In this document: positions 46,500-56,797 of the stretch, one piece after another
Position numbering within the stretch: the stretch's first letter is position 1
Layout: each line of letters begins with the position of its first letter
From: Andalucia godoyi
Taxonomy: Eukaryota > Discoba > Jakobea > Jakobida > Andaluciidae
NCBI GenBank assembly: GCA_009859145.1
Contig: VRVR01000024.1
Location: 124,001 to 188,000 of the forward strand
Length of the DNA stretch: 64,000 nt
Direction: 5' to 3'
Program-made: the position numbers and the translations under genes
Notes under the pieces: model-generated
Told to the model about the DNA's origin: nothing
Seen by the model: the letters and a program-made list of their open reading frames with translations, nothing else
Database searches by the model: none

Positions 46500-49421
46500 C
46501 TAGACATGATCGTGATTTCCGACAACAGGCCGCAAGGCAGGGGGATCTTCTGGGAAAAGAAAAGGACCAATTTCTCGAAAGACCCAATCCCAAATGATAG
46601 GCGCAAAGAACTCGGGAGCATCCGGATCCTCTTGATAGCGGAAGCGTTCTGCGGCGAGGCGGGTGTCGGCAACAGGACGAAACTTTGTGGCACCTCGCTC
46701 CAAAGCGCGCAGTACAGACTCATTACTGTCAAACTCGACGCCTGCATCTACCAAACATTTGGAAAAATGGTCAATAACCTTTGACAGCATCTTCACAGAC
46801 AATGCTCTGGGAAGCACGAGATGGAGGTTATTCATCAGTGACGAATCTGGGGAAGGCCGATTTCCCACCTGGTGAACCGCATTCAAAACGGGATCTGTTT
46901 GTAGTGAAACCAGTGTCGCGATGACATCCAAGTTCCTTTCGGGACGATTCAAAACCAATCCGCAGACAACAACGCATGCCATGTTGGTCACGGATACCAA
47001 TTGCTTAAATGCAGAATCTTCAGAACCGTCGATAAGGTGCTCCGCGACGGGAAGGTTCCGGTTCTCAAACGAGGAAGATCGAGGGAGTTGCGATCGCGGG
47101 GACTGTCGTTTCTGCGAATTCGCGGGAGACCCCGGGAGAGAGGATCCTCGTTTGTCACAATACGCAGAGGCCCAGCGAGCAAGAACGCAAAGCAAGCGCA
47201 CCAGAGAATTCGCAACCGACGGATGTAGCTTCGAGCAGTGGGGCGCAATGTTGACCATGACTGCCAGCGAATTGGCGAACAATTCCCATTCTTCGTCTCC
47301 CATTGACTGTTGCTCGTCACCAGACTCATCCCGATTTGACAGCAAGGTAGATGTCGAATACAAGCCTTCAATGGTAGCAAAGACCACCCGGCACAAGATT
47401 GAAATCATGACAGACAGCACTGAAACTTGGACTCGAGAACGCTCAAGAGGCTGCGGAAGCCACCGGCCCGTCAAATCACTCTTTTTTATGTACGAAGACC
47501 CCAGGTATTCGAGGAGCGGATCGTCTTCAGAAATAACCAAAAGCGAAAGAACCAGAGTGTGCGACAGTGACAAGAGTGACGCACGTTCGTGCTCCAAGGA
47601 TCGAACGGACGTCGATTTGGAAGCCTCGGCGCCATGATTTGATGCACTGTTCAGCGTCTTTGCATCACCACAGATGGTCGAGGTTCGAAAGCAAGCAACG
47701 GACAGCAGCTTCAGAACCGGGAGAACCAGGCGCTGGGAAACGTCGGACCTGGAAAATGCATACGTTCGAAAGGAACGGCAATGTACGAGAAAACAGTACA
47801 GCGTCATTGCATGCGCATGCAGAAGCGAGATCGAGATCGAGATCTTGGAAGATGTCGCCAACGATGCGGCAGCAGAGGAAGCGGAGGACGATGATGACGA
47901 CAACGACGACGACGAAGGGCCAGAAGTTGCAGAGCTCGACGGACGTGCATGAGTAGTTGTTGCGGTCGTGTTTGGAGCAGATCTGAAGGAGAGGAAAGGG
48001 ATGGAAGGAAGCGACGGCATCTTTGGAATCCAGGATGCAGAGGACACTTGGTCAGTGACGGTTGAAGACCATTGAGAAACTGCAGGTGGCAAAAACTTGT
48101 TCAGGAACGAGTCTTCGGTGGAACGCCCAGAACCAAACTTCTGAATCCCCCGGTACAACCCAAACGCCGACTCTGACGCAGACCATTTGTCCTGCCGAAT
48201 CCCCACAAACGCGATTTCCCGTTGCAGGGCAGCAGAAAACGAATCCAACAGCAAGCTGAACAGCGCGCAGTCTTCCGAGGAATCTGCACGTAATGCAAAT
48301 GCAAGGGCCCTGGAAACGGCAGATCTGTCATAAAACAAGTTAACATAACCCGTTGTGCTGTCTTGAGGATTCAGTTCAGATGGAGACGCAGCAAAGCTAT
48401 CCGCAACCGTCGCCGGCAGGTACGTCAAGCACACAAACAGCAGTGGTGAGTATGCCGGAAATGCGCTACTCACCATTACGGCATGCATCTTTTGCACAAT
48501 CCCTGGGGAAGTAATCAGAAACTGCATGAAGGAGTCGTCTCGAAACAGCAACGATAGCAACACAACCGATCGAAGCGGATGATCCGAGGATTTCCCGTGT
48601 ATCTGCGAAATGAAGAACCACTCGAGTTCATTCCGAAACAAGTTGCCATTGTCCAAATCATCCAAAGTAAGCGCAGAGTCTTTGTTCGTTCCTGAAATCG
48701 ACGTATCTGGACGGGACGCTACGGTCAAATTCTCGCAACAGATGTGTTTCCACCATCCGTTTTCAATTGCCAATGAAACAAGCATGCACCAGCCACCAGC
48801 ACTCGCCCTCTTTCCATCGACGGCTGTGACCATTTCTCTCCAAACGAGTCTCCAGTGTGATTTATGGACTGTAAATCGCTGCACCGCAATCGGGATTGCG
48901 CTTCTCGACAGCTGTTGCGCAACATGAAACACAGAGCCTGCTCCGGACCGGTCCAACGCATCAGCAGCAACACTCTCATTTGCAGCAGTCATCATCGACG
49001 CCGATGAGTACGAGCACGAGCACAGCGTTGAAGCAAGTGCGAGCATTTTTGAAACATCCAATGAACTCAGCACATTGTCCATCGACGCAATCTCGGGGTC
49101 TGACAGAGGAATGCAAGTCGACAATCTCGACAAGGACGTGCACTCAGCATTTGTAAACACATTAATAGAGTCCCTTCTCCGGGGATCATGACCCTTTGGA
49201 GGTGGAGGTGACAGTGGAGGTGGCATGGGTCCGTCATGAAGTGGCCTTCGGTCAGTGTGCAAAATCGGCTTCTCCGACGTCGTTCCAGCAGCTGTCGCAG
49301 TTGTAGTTGTAGGACTTGGCCCTTGGCTTGGAATTTGACTTTGACTTGGCGCCAGTGGAACGGACGCATTGCGGCTTTGCTCAGATGCATTTGATTGTCC
49401 AACAGACAGAGTTGTACCCAT
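46500..49421 (-). CDS. DYM: dymeclin
   Basis: A 973-residue protein; human dymeclin has 669. A peripheral Golgi protein involved in vesicle traffic and Golgi organisation. It begins MGTTLSVGQ, a good N-myristoylation site (Gly2, Ser6), like human MGSNSSRIG. Shared segments include HPLRSVVLLSLLF (family NPLADNSLLVLLVL), LAVMVNIAPHCSKLHPSVANSLVRLLCVL (family LATLANMAPHVHRLS...LVSLFDML) and the C-terminal FRYQEDPDAPEFFAPIIWDWVF (family LRFTYEQE-hPEEFFIPYVW). Extra length comes from Ser/Thr/Pro-rich inserts near residues 10-90 and 490-520. HID1, a relative, was considered, but the EFF-PxxW end points to dymeclin. Confidence 0.85.
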   Translation of the reverse strand: MGTTLSVGQSNASEQSRNASVPLAPSQSQIPSQGPSPTTTTATAAGTTSEKPILHTDRRPLHDGPMPPPLSPPPPKGHDPRRRDSINVFTNAECTSLSRLSTCIPLSDPEIASMDNVLSSLDVSKMLALASTLCSCSYSSASMMTAANESVAADALDRSGAGSVFHVAQQLSRSAIPIAVQRFTVHKSHWRLVWREMVTAVDGKRASAGGWCMLVSLAIENGWWKHICCENLTVASRPDTSISGTNKDSALTLDDLDNGNLFRNELEWFFISQIHGKSSDHPLRSVVLLSLLFRDDSFMQFLITSPGIVQKMHAVMVSSAFPAYSPLLFVCLTYLPATVADSFAASPSELNPQDSTTGYVNLFYDRSAVSRALAFALRADSSEDCALFSLLLDSFSAALQREIAFVGIRQDKWSASESAFGLYRGIQKFGSGRSTEDSFLNKFLPPAVSQWSSTVTDQVSSASWIPKMPSLPSIPFLSFRSAPNTTATTTHARPSSSATSGPSSSSLSSSSSSASSAAASLATSSKISISISLLHAHAMTLYCFLVHCRSFRTYAFSRSDVSQRLVLPVLKLLSVACFRTSTICGDAKTLNSASNHGAEASKSTSVRSLEHERASLLSLSHTLVLSLLVISEDDPLLEYLGSSYIKKSDLTGRWLPQPLERSRVQVSVLSVMISILCRVVFATIEGLYSTSTLLSNRDESGDEQQSMGDEEWELFANSLAVMVNIAPHCSKLHPSVANSLVRLLCVLARWASAYCDKRGSSLPGSPANSQKRQSPRSQLPRSSSFENRNLPVAEHLIDGSEDSAFKQLVSVTNMACVVVCGLVLNRPERNLDVIATLVSLQTDPVLNAVHQVGNRPSPDSSLMNNLHLVLPRALSVKMLSKVIDHFSKCLVDAGVEFDSNESVLRALERGATKFRPVADTRLAAERFRYQEDPDAPEFFAPIIWDWVFREIGPFLFPEDPPALRPVVGNHDHV

Positions 49422-49916
49422 ACTCTCTCATGCACAACAACCCTCAACAATCACCAAGGAACAGTACTGTGATAATAACAATTGATCAGCTTGTATGTGT
49501 GTATTCTTTGGCTTCAGTCGCCAGTCGGATTGTCGGGTTTGCTGGGTTGTCAGACTCGTCGTTGCCCTTCACTGTCCCAACTATTTAAATGCGTTTTTAT
49601 CTCTTACCATCATTATCATTGTCATTATTATTATTGCTACATTTTGCACATTTACTTGTCAAAGAGGATTCGTTTTCTTATTCGGATGCTTGATGCTTGA
49701 TGCTTGATGCTTGGTTTTTCTGAAAACAGTTTGAAAGACACGTTCGGGAAAATACCCGATTGAGATGCCGCGTCGTTTTTTATCGATGTCAACTTCCCAT
49801 CTCTAATTTCCCGCACAGTGGTTGGATTGTTTTCATTTTTTTGACTGGTGTTTTGTAGATCGCATTGTTCGTTATAGGGGGCTACTAGTATTCATTCAGT
49901 CAGTCAGGGAAGAGGG

Positions 49917-49947
<31 letters not shown>

Positions 49948-49956
49948 AGGAAGCCA
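49422..49956. other. divergent promoter spacer with heptamer and GA repeats
   Basis: Four tandem copies of GATGCTT at 49685-49712, ATT/ATC-rich sequence at 49600-49640, and a (GA)n tract at 49917-49942 ending about 15 bp before the start codon of the LRR gene. No gene seen. Confidence 0.6.
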
Positions 49957-50898
49957 ATGACGCAGCTAACAGACTTCCATTTGCGATCGCGGACTCGACA
50001 GGAGCTGTCTGCGATTACACATTTGAATTTGTGTGGACACCACCTTACGGATGTTTCGATCCTGGTGAATTGTCGGCGGTTGCAGGTGCTCTCTGTTGCG
50101 GTGAACTGTCTGGATGAAAACCAGCTGATGTATATATCGGAATTGACGAATCTCAAAGAGCTGTCGTTGAGAGCAAACAACATAGCAGACATCCGAAGAG
50201 CGTGCCATCACTTGAAGAAGCTGCCCGTGCTGCAAAAGTTGTGGCTTTTGGGAAATCCGTGCGTCGAGGCGGTGGGTGGGGACCAGAATTACAGAGACTT
50301 TGTTTGGACCGAACTTCCGCAGATTGACATGCTCGATGATCGTACTCGTCCTTTGGAGCAGGAAGGACAAGGGGAGGACAAGGACAAGAGGAAAGCGGAG
50401 TTGGTGGAGAACTTGGGTCGCAGCAATGCAGTCCGTAATGCAGCAGATGGAGAATTCAAGGTCCATCGCGTCGCCGAGATTCGCAGTTTTCCCAATGCCA
50501 ATGCCAATGCCAGTGCCAGTGCCAATCAGCATGATGGCGGGCTAAAGAAAGGTGCTGGCAATATTCGATATTCAGAGTCCAATGTGACGCAGCGAGTACA
50601 AGACCTGAATGACGTGCTCCGGCTTGTTCCGAAACTTGCGGCCGAGGATCTCGAAGTAGTCTTTGCGGCCGTCCAAGTCCAGCTCCAACGCGCCAAAGAA
50701 AAGGGAAATCATCCGTTGATCTTTGCGTCTCCAGAGAAGCAGCTGCCACTCCAACAACCGCAAGGAACTGCTGCTGCACGAGCCGTCGCATCCTCCCCCT
50801 CAACACCAGAACGATGCTCCAATCGCGTCGTTGCTATCGACTCGCAAAACACTCCATCAAAACGTAGTGCCGACCGTGCAATCGTTGGATTCCATTAA
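49957..50898 (+). CDS. CFAP410-like (C21orf2) leucine-rich repeat protein
   Basis: A 313-residue protein. N-terminal LRRs match CFAP410/C21orf2 closely: TRQELSAITHLNLCGHHLTDV (human SELHSVRKLNCWGSRLTDI), LQVLSVAVNCLD, LKELSLRANNIADI...LKKLPVLQKLWLLGNPC, and the LRR cap YRDFVWTELPQIDMLD. Residues about 155-313 are charged and low complexity, with an NANANASASAN tract. A short predicted helix near residues 205-240 may be the C-terminal helical domain that tetramerises in CFAP410. In animals the protein acts at the ciliary base with NEK1. The ATG at 49957 directly follows a GA tract. Confidence 0.8.
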   Translation: MTQLTDFHLRSRTRQELSAITHLNLCGHHLTDVSILVNCRRLQVLSVAVNCLDENQLMYISELTNLKELSLRANNIADIRRACHHLKKLPVLQKLWLLGNPCVEAVGGDQNYRDFVWTELPQIDMLDDRTRPLEQEGQGEDKDKRKAELVENLGRSNAVRNAADGEFKVHRVAEIRSFPNANANASASANQHDGGLKKGAGNIRYSESNVTQRVQDLNDVLRLVPKLAAEDLEVVFAAVQVQLQRAKEKGNHPLIFASPEKQLPLQQPQGTAAARAVASSPSTPERCSNRVVAIDSQNTPSKRSADRAIVGFH

Positions 50899-51159
50899 TC
50901 GCATTTCTGTACAAAATCGTCATCTTCCTCTTCTGTATCGTCATCATCTTCTTTTCAAGCAGTAGTCTCCATGTACGTTACCTGTACCGATGACACGAAA
51001 AAAATGTCTTTCTTCGTTCGTACTGTCTATTGTAAAAAGAATTCCGCTCAAGTGCTGGGGGCCTACCCTCTTCCCGTCCATGGCGACATGGTCCGGGTTG
51101 CAACACTGAGTACGCATGACTGGCGATGATCAACCATCATTAGTGTAATAACGTAAGCG

Positions 51160-51201
<42 letters not shown>

Positions 51202-51545
51202 AATCTTTGATCGTCGGTTAACCAACACTGCAATAGTATCAATTAGAACCAATTAGCATAGATGTAGCGGTATGTTGTGGACACGCACGCCAAGTTCTCA
51301 ACACCTGTAAAAACAACACTAGCCATTATTATTACAAAGACCCGAAAGGCGAAGAAGTCGATGTTGCTGCAAAGACTCAGCAGTCTCGCAAAGCAAAAGA
51401 AGAAAGAAAGAAATACTCATTGGACTGGAGGTGCTGCGAAGTTTTTGGGATTGGAGGGGATCATATTTTGTCTGTTTTGCGCGATTGACGATTGTTGTGA
51501 GTGACCCGCGGTGCAGCTTGGAATTCAGGTTTGGGACATTACACA
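50899..51545. other. spacer with repeat fragment and GT microsatellite
   Basis: Contains the 3' end of the repeat family (annotated separately) and a (GT)n run of about 19 units at 51161-51198. The rest is the 5' region of TTC4. No gene seen. Confidence 0.5.
51045..51145 (+). repeat. dispersed repeat, copy 4 (3' fragment)
   Basis: TGCTGGGGGCCTACCCTC, then CTTCCC, CCGGGTTGCAACA and GGCGATGATCA follow in the same order and spacing as in copy 3 (13717-13800). Only the right-hand ~100 bp of the element is present; upstream sequence is unrelated. The end runs into the (GT)n tract. Confidence 0.55.
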
Positions 51546-52826
51546 ATGAGCTCGTTGGAAGAGAGTGCGTCAAAGAATGCACAATTAGGACAGCAACGGA
51601 AGGAGAATGAGAAGGAGAATGAGAAGGAGAAGGAGAAGAAGAAGCAAGGAGAAGAGGAAGAGGAGGACTGGGAGGTCAAGGGACCGCCAGTGTATGACCG
51701 ACCGGAGATTCCGATGAGCCATGCAATTTTCCAGACAAGATTAACGGACTCCATGCTGCAGAATGATGAAACGATTGCCGCGATGCAGAGTCTTATTTAT
51801 GACGAAACAACACCGGATGAACGGGCGAGGAATTGGAAAAACACGGCGAACGAGATGCTGGGTTTGAAGACCGAGGCTGGAGCCCGGAATGCAATTGGAT
51901 ACTACACCCAAGCGCTGCAGGAAGAGCTTACGGACATGGAGCTCAAGTCACAATTGCTCAATAATCGGTCGCAGGCGAATCTGCAGATCAAGAACTACGG
52001 ACATGCGATTGAGGATGCAAGGGCCGTGCTGGCACTTCGTTCGTATGCTGGTGAATCGGCGGTAGTGAAGGCGTGTTTTCGAGGAGCGAAAGGTGCATCG
52101 GCTGTGAGTCGGTATGACGACACGATCGACTTCTGCGATTGCGCTTTAAAGATACTTCGGCCAATGCTTTCTGGGGAACGGGCATTGAAGATGGCGGAGA
52201 AGGATCGAAAGCGTGAGGAAGAGCTGAAGAGCCAGTTCGAACAGATGCTGAAAGAGTCTGCGGCAAAGCGAACCGAGGTGGAGCGAAAGAGAGAGAAGGA
52301 TGAAAAGGAACGGAAGAAGAGAAACAAGCTGTGGGGTGAGTTGAAGAGGAGACTGATTCGCATTGGACCGATGGAGATACCCGAAGGAACAGTCCAAGGG
52401 GGAGAGTTCCGGCTTGATTACGATGTGTCAGACACCGGGGAGCTATCATTGCCGTGTGTGGTGCTCTATGATCAGCTAGGGCAGTCCGATTTCATTAACC
52501 GAGTCTCGGAGTTTCATCCCTTGTCGGCGCAATTAGAACAGCTATTCCCGGTCCCGTGGGATCCGTCGCTTTCGCTGCAGTCCGTCAAGTGCTTCTATCT
52601 CTCGCGTTTTGGACAGTATGTGCCGTTTTCACATTCTGCATTGACGTTCGGAGAGCTGTGGCGCAAGGATGACTACTTCTTGCACGAAGGAATGTGTGTT
52701 ATCCACGTGGTCATGAATGAAACTGACGAGCAAAAGGCGTTTGTAAAGCAGTGGATGCGCAGCAGTCCGGGCTCTAGCTGGGAAGCCAAGTTTGATCAGT
52801 TCCAATACGAGGAACTTGGCAAGTAA
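51546..52826 (+). CDS. TTC4: TTC4/Cns1-type TPR co-chaperone
   Basis: A 426-residue protein; human TTC4 has 387. A TPR co-chaperone for Hsp90/Hsp70 that supports ribosome and elongation-factor maturation in yeast (Cns1). A highly charged Glu/Lys N terminus (about 15-45) leads to three TPRs at about 95-215: ARNWKNTANEMLGLKTEAGARNAIGYYTQAL, LLNNRSQANLQIKNYGHAIEDARAVL and KACFRGAKGASAVSRYDDTIDFCDCAL. A long charged helix follows (about 220-270). The C-terminal wheel domain then includes YDQLGQSDFINRVSEFHPLSAQLEQLF and LTFGELWRKDDYFLHEGMCVIHVV, a typical TTC4/Cns1 ending. The ATG at 51546 is chosen; nothing upstream in frame is coding-like. Confidence 0.9.
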   Translation: MSSLEESASKNAQLGQQRKENEKENEKEKEKKKQGEEEEEDWEVKGPPVYDRPEIPMSHAIFQTRLTDSMLQNDETIAAMQSLIYDETTPDERARNWKNTANEMLGLKTEAGARNAIGYYTQALQEELTDMELKSQLLNNRSQANLQIKNYGHAIEDARAVLALRSYAGESAVVKACFRGAKGASAVSRYDDTIDFCDCALKILRPMLSGERALKMAEKDRKREEELKSQFEQMLKESAAKRTEVERKREKDEKERKKRNKLWGELKRRLIRIGPMEIPEGTVQGGEFRLDYDVSDTGELSLPCVVLYDQLGQSDFINRVSEFHPLSAQLEQLFPVPWDPSLSLQSVKCFYLSRFGQYVPFSHSALTFGELWRKDDYFLHEGMCVIHVVMNETDEQKAFVKQWMRSSPGSSWEAKFDQFQYEELGK

Positions 52827-53039
52827 GCAGCGGTAAAAAGTAGAAGAAGGAAGGAAGGAAGGAAGGAAGGGAAAAAATAGTAATAATAATAATACTAAAT
52901 AAACTGAAACATGATTTCCTTTACATTTGTGCAAAGAGATGACAGTCGCGCGCGCACGCACGCACACACAACAAGAGAGATCCCGTCATTTTTGTCAACC
53001 CAGCGACTTTGTCGGCTTCTTCTTCCTCTCTCCTTTCAT

Positions 53040-56000
53040 TTAGTATCCAACTCGGCCGGGATAGCGGTTGAAGTTCCAGTATGTCATGACGAGATCCTGG
53101 GGCGAGTCGTTGTTCGAGCCCATGCATCCAACATATCCACCACCACGGTCGTTGAGAATGACCCAATCTGTGGTTGCCGACGGCGTGATTCCCGTCTGGA
53201 GCATCGTGATTTCACCAACAAGCACCGGCCGATCCATGTTGTCCATGAAAATCGTCACCGTTCCAGCATGCGTGGAGAAGGAAGGCAAGTACCACAATTT
53301 CACTTTGTGCTCATCTCCATCGGACATGTTCGGAATGGAAGGCGTCGCTGCAATCAGCTGGTCCTTGGAGTGATCAAGGGTGATTGCCGCACCAGACAGG
53401 GGGATCGTTCCGAGAGTCGAAATTCCGGCTGCAAAAATTGCAACATGGTTATCTGCGTACGAGACATACTCCGTGGCGTTGATCCACCAGTGCTCAACAC
53501 CCTGCTTTGGATCGTAAAAGTCCTTGTTGTGCCAGGTGTCGTGCTCCACCAGCATCATCTTCTTGTTGGTGACCAAGCTGAATCCCATATTTGCCATTGC
53601 AGACGCGCCGACCGATGCGGTATTGATTTCAGTGGCAACATCATAAGGACCAGTGATACCGTGGACGAAACATGCAAAGCCGTCGCCTCCGCCGCAAAAT
53701 CCATCGTCGCCTCCGCAAAGGTATTTGTTCAAGACAGTGAATCCGTAGTTCATCTCCCAACCATCTTTCAAGTACACTTCTTCCGCGTAGACGAAGCCGT
53801 TCACTTCTGGTGTTCCTTTTCTGGGATACAAGTATCCAGCCGTGACGGCATCATTAGCAGTCTTCGTGCGTCGGTTGAGACGGAAGCCGTATGCACCGGA
53901 AGGAAGTACAAATCGATCTCCCTGACCGATCTTGAACAGGGTTTCCTTGATCGTCGCATGTCCGGCCACGGCTGCGGTCGGATGGTACGGGACAACCAGC
54001 GCCGTGGATTCTGCTGTGTGCGATGTGAACTGCGTGCACTGCCATGGGTTCGTGCTGATGCCAAGAGTCGTGGAAGAAAGCCAGTCTCGGCACTCGAAGT
54101 TCGGAAAATCGGGGTCATAAAACAAGCGGATCTTGTACTCGGACGGCCCGGACTTTTGAGGATACTGATTGTCACCGTAGACTGCAAAACAGATTCCACC
54201 GTTTTCCGACGGGGTTTGGAAGGAAGTATGCATGTCCGCTTGGAGAATGTCAATGGCCCACGGATTCGATTCACGAATCGAGGTGTAGTGGAAGTTGTCC
54301 AAAGTCACGAGATTGCAAGTGGATTGCAGTGTGCGCAGAGCAACCAGATCGATGTTATCTCCGAGGCTCTTGGAATCATGGGTCATGACAACAATGTGGA
54401 CATTCAGGTATCGATTAGGAGGCTGAACGAAGTATCTTGCGTACATGTTGGGCCACACTGTTTCCAGGAACGTTCGCTCATACACAACCGAGTTGATTGT
54501 CAAGCTGGCATCTTCGGGGAACGGGAACCATGTATCCGATCTGTAGCGACGCTGGTTGTTCAGTGTTCCAATCTGAGTTCGTTTGTCACCGTACAACACG
54601 GCGTCCAGGTTACAGGCCTTTACATGCATGCTCATCTTGAACTGCACGTTGTGCGCTGGAGCAGTACCGTCAAACGGAGTGCAGACTCCTCCAAGACTGT
54701 TGCGACCAAAGTCTCCGGAGAGAATTTCAGCAGGAGGAATCTGGAAAGCGCATCCAGAATACGCTGCGCACATTCCGCACACAGAACGGTCTCGGCGAGA
54801 CTGTTCTCCAAAGGACGGAAATCCCACACTTTCGTCTGCGTTGAAATCAACTTGCTTGAAAGCCGTGAACCAGCTACAAGTGCCTTCTGTCAGAAGGATG
54901 ACTCCATTCTGCGTTACTGTGTTACCAAAGTACGCGGCGTCCATGAATTTCTTGTTCAGAAGTGGAGAAACAACACTGTCAATCGGCTGGTCGTTGAAAG
55001 ACGCCTTAAGCGGGATGGCAGCGAAGTCGATGCCCCCAGGTGTTCCCGCGTTGTACTGGAACAGACGTCCGTCAGTGGCCAAAAACAACTGATACGTGGG
55101 GGTCCCTAACGCGTTGGAGAACAAGCGTGCAGCAGTCACTCGCGGCGATCCAGTAAAGAGCGACGAGGAACTGTCGAAAACAACGCTCCAACTGCTGCTG
55201 GCGTACTTTCTGATGTAGCCCGTACTGTCAAGAGCCACGAAACCTCCTGTAATTGGTACCGCTTGCACAATTCCGGTTGGGGCAGCAGCCACTGCAGTCG
55301 CGGCCGTGCAAGAGACGCCACAAGTGTACACAATGGTGGTTGCTGCTTGCGCATACGCGTACGATCCAAGGTTTCCACTTGCTGTTGCCGTGGCAACCGG
55401 TCTTCCAACAAATGCATATCCCTCGGCATTGCATTCAAGTCCAATGAACTCGTAACCAGAGCCCGTTGTCACGGTGACCGTGGTCCAAGTAATGGATGCT
55501 CCACTTGTTGACCCACATCCAATCGTACCATCGCCTGCACACAGTGAGAGGGAAGAAAAGAAGAAGAGAAAGCCATTAGAATGTTGACGGAAAAGCGTGC
55601 ATTATAACGTGCAGAAAAGGGGGGAAAACAGCACACCCACACACACAAAACAAAACACATACTCATCAGTGCACAAGCCGTCGTTTCAGCTGCGCAGATT
55701 TTGGTTGGTATGACGGCTCCATTTGCAGGGGTAAAAGCCGCAGCACCAATAGTACCGGTACTGGGTGCCCATGCGTGAACAATGCCTGCGTTCGTCAGAC
55801 CGATGATCTTTGAGCCATCAGAGGCAATGGCCGCATCGACGAACACGGCAGTACTCGCGATATTGCAAGTAGCAAGCGTTGCGGGCGCCGCAGCATTTGT
55901 TGCGCACGAATACACATTGCCGTTGCTTCCGAGCGCAACAACATATGTCGCAGTCTTTGCAGTCGTGATTCTTCGAACCTTGACGGCCGCATCCGTCATA

Positions 56001-56113
56001 ACCTTTGCAAATGTTGTACCAGTCGTGGCCCACACTTCCTGTGCTGTCGAGGCAGCAAAGAGGGAGCAGAGACAAGCGAAGCCAATCGCCAAAAGAAAAA
56101 GTTCCTTCTTCAT
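53040..56113 (-). CDS. secreted/extracellular lectin-like protein, two exons
   Basis: Exon 1 is 55663-56113 and exon 2 is 53040-55534, with a 128-nt intron (GTATGT...GTGCAG). The splice joins in phase (CALMSDGTIGCG), giving 981 residues. A signal peptide (MKKELFLLAIGFACLCSLFA) is followed by ~280 residues of short beta repeats containing G-x-x-Y-x-C and VALGSNGNVYSC/VALDSTGYIRKY units, resembling a beta-propeller (tectonin or RCC1-like). A cysteine-rich middle part carries adhesion-like modules. The C-terminal ~250 residues include DGFCGGGDGFACFVHG...VATEINTASVG, the hallmark of an L-type/concanavalin-like lectin fold (DGFAF). No membrane helix or GPI-type tail is apparent. Cell-surface or secreted carbohydrate binding is inferred. 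Confidence 0.75.
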
Positions 56114-56238
56114 TCTCTTCCTCCTAGGATCTTTTCCTTTCTCTTCTTTTGTTGGCGAACTTCAAGATACCTCGGAACCAAAAACCAAACCAAATCAAAC
56201 CCAAAAAAAGAAAAGGAAAAAACAAGAAAAGAAAAGAG

Positions 56239-56307
<69 letters not shown>

Positions 56308-56797
56308 AAGAAAAGAGAGACAAGGAAACTGGAAAGGCCCTAGCAGCCAGGAAAATGAGGAAGTCAGGAAATTCAAAAGGGAAGAAGGAAGAAGGAAGAA
56401 GGAAGAAGGAAAAAGGAAGAAGGAAGAAGAAAACGAAGAGGTGGTGAAATTGAAAGAAGAAAAAAGAAGCTAAGGAGGAAGAGCAAGGACCTGCGACATA
56501 GAAACGAGAAGAAGGAAAAACAAAAGCGTGGGTTAGAAAACGTGAGAAAACCCCCACGAGGAGCACTGGGGCGCGGGTTAAGGACATGGAAGACTGCTTG
56601 CATTGCATTCGTGTTTGTTGACAGGTGGTGATTTTTCCCTATTCCGAAACAGGTAGTGAGTACGAGTAGTTGCTTGGGTCGTAAGCAATACGACAGCTCG
56701 GGAATTCTCTCTCTCGGCACGAAGCACCCGAGGAGACATATGTGTTTCTTTTAAATAAAATATATAAAAAAGTGAACCATTCTTCGGAAAGAAAGAA
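56114..56797. repeat. spacer with long GA tract and AAGAAGG repeats
   Basis: A (GA)n run of about 30 units at 56243-56302 and a GAAGGAA-type heptamer array at about 56380-56430 lie upstream of the lectin-like gene. The part nearer 56797 is the 3' flank of TSNAX. Frames here are microsatellite translations. Confidence 0.75.

Noticed and set aside
46398-46784. A plus-strand 128-codon frame overlapping the dymeclin C terminus.
   Set aside because: Antisense shadow of a well-supported gene.
55782-56447. A 221-codon plus-strand frame antisense to the lectin-like gene.
   Set aside because: It is a shadow of exon 1 running into a GA microsatellite.
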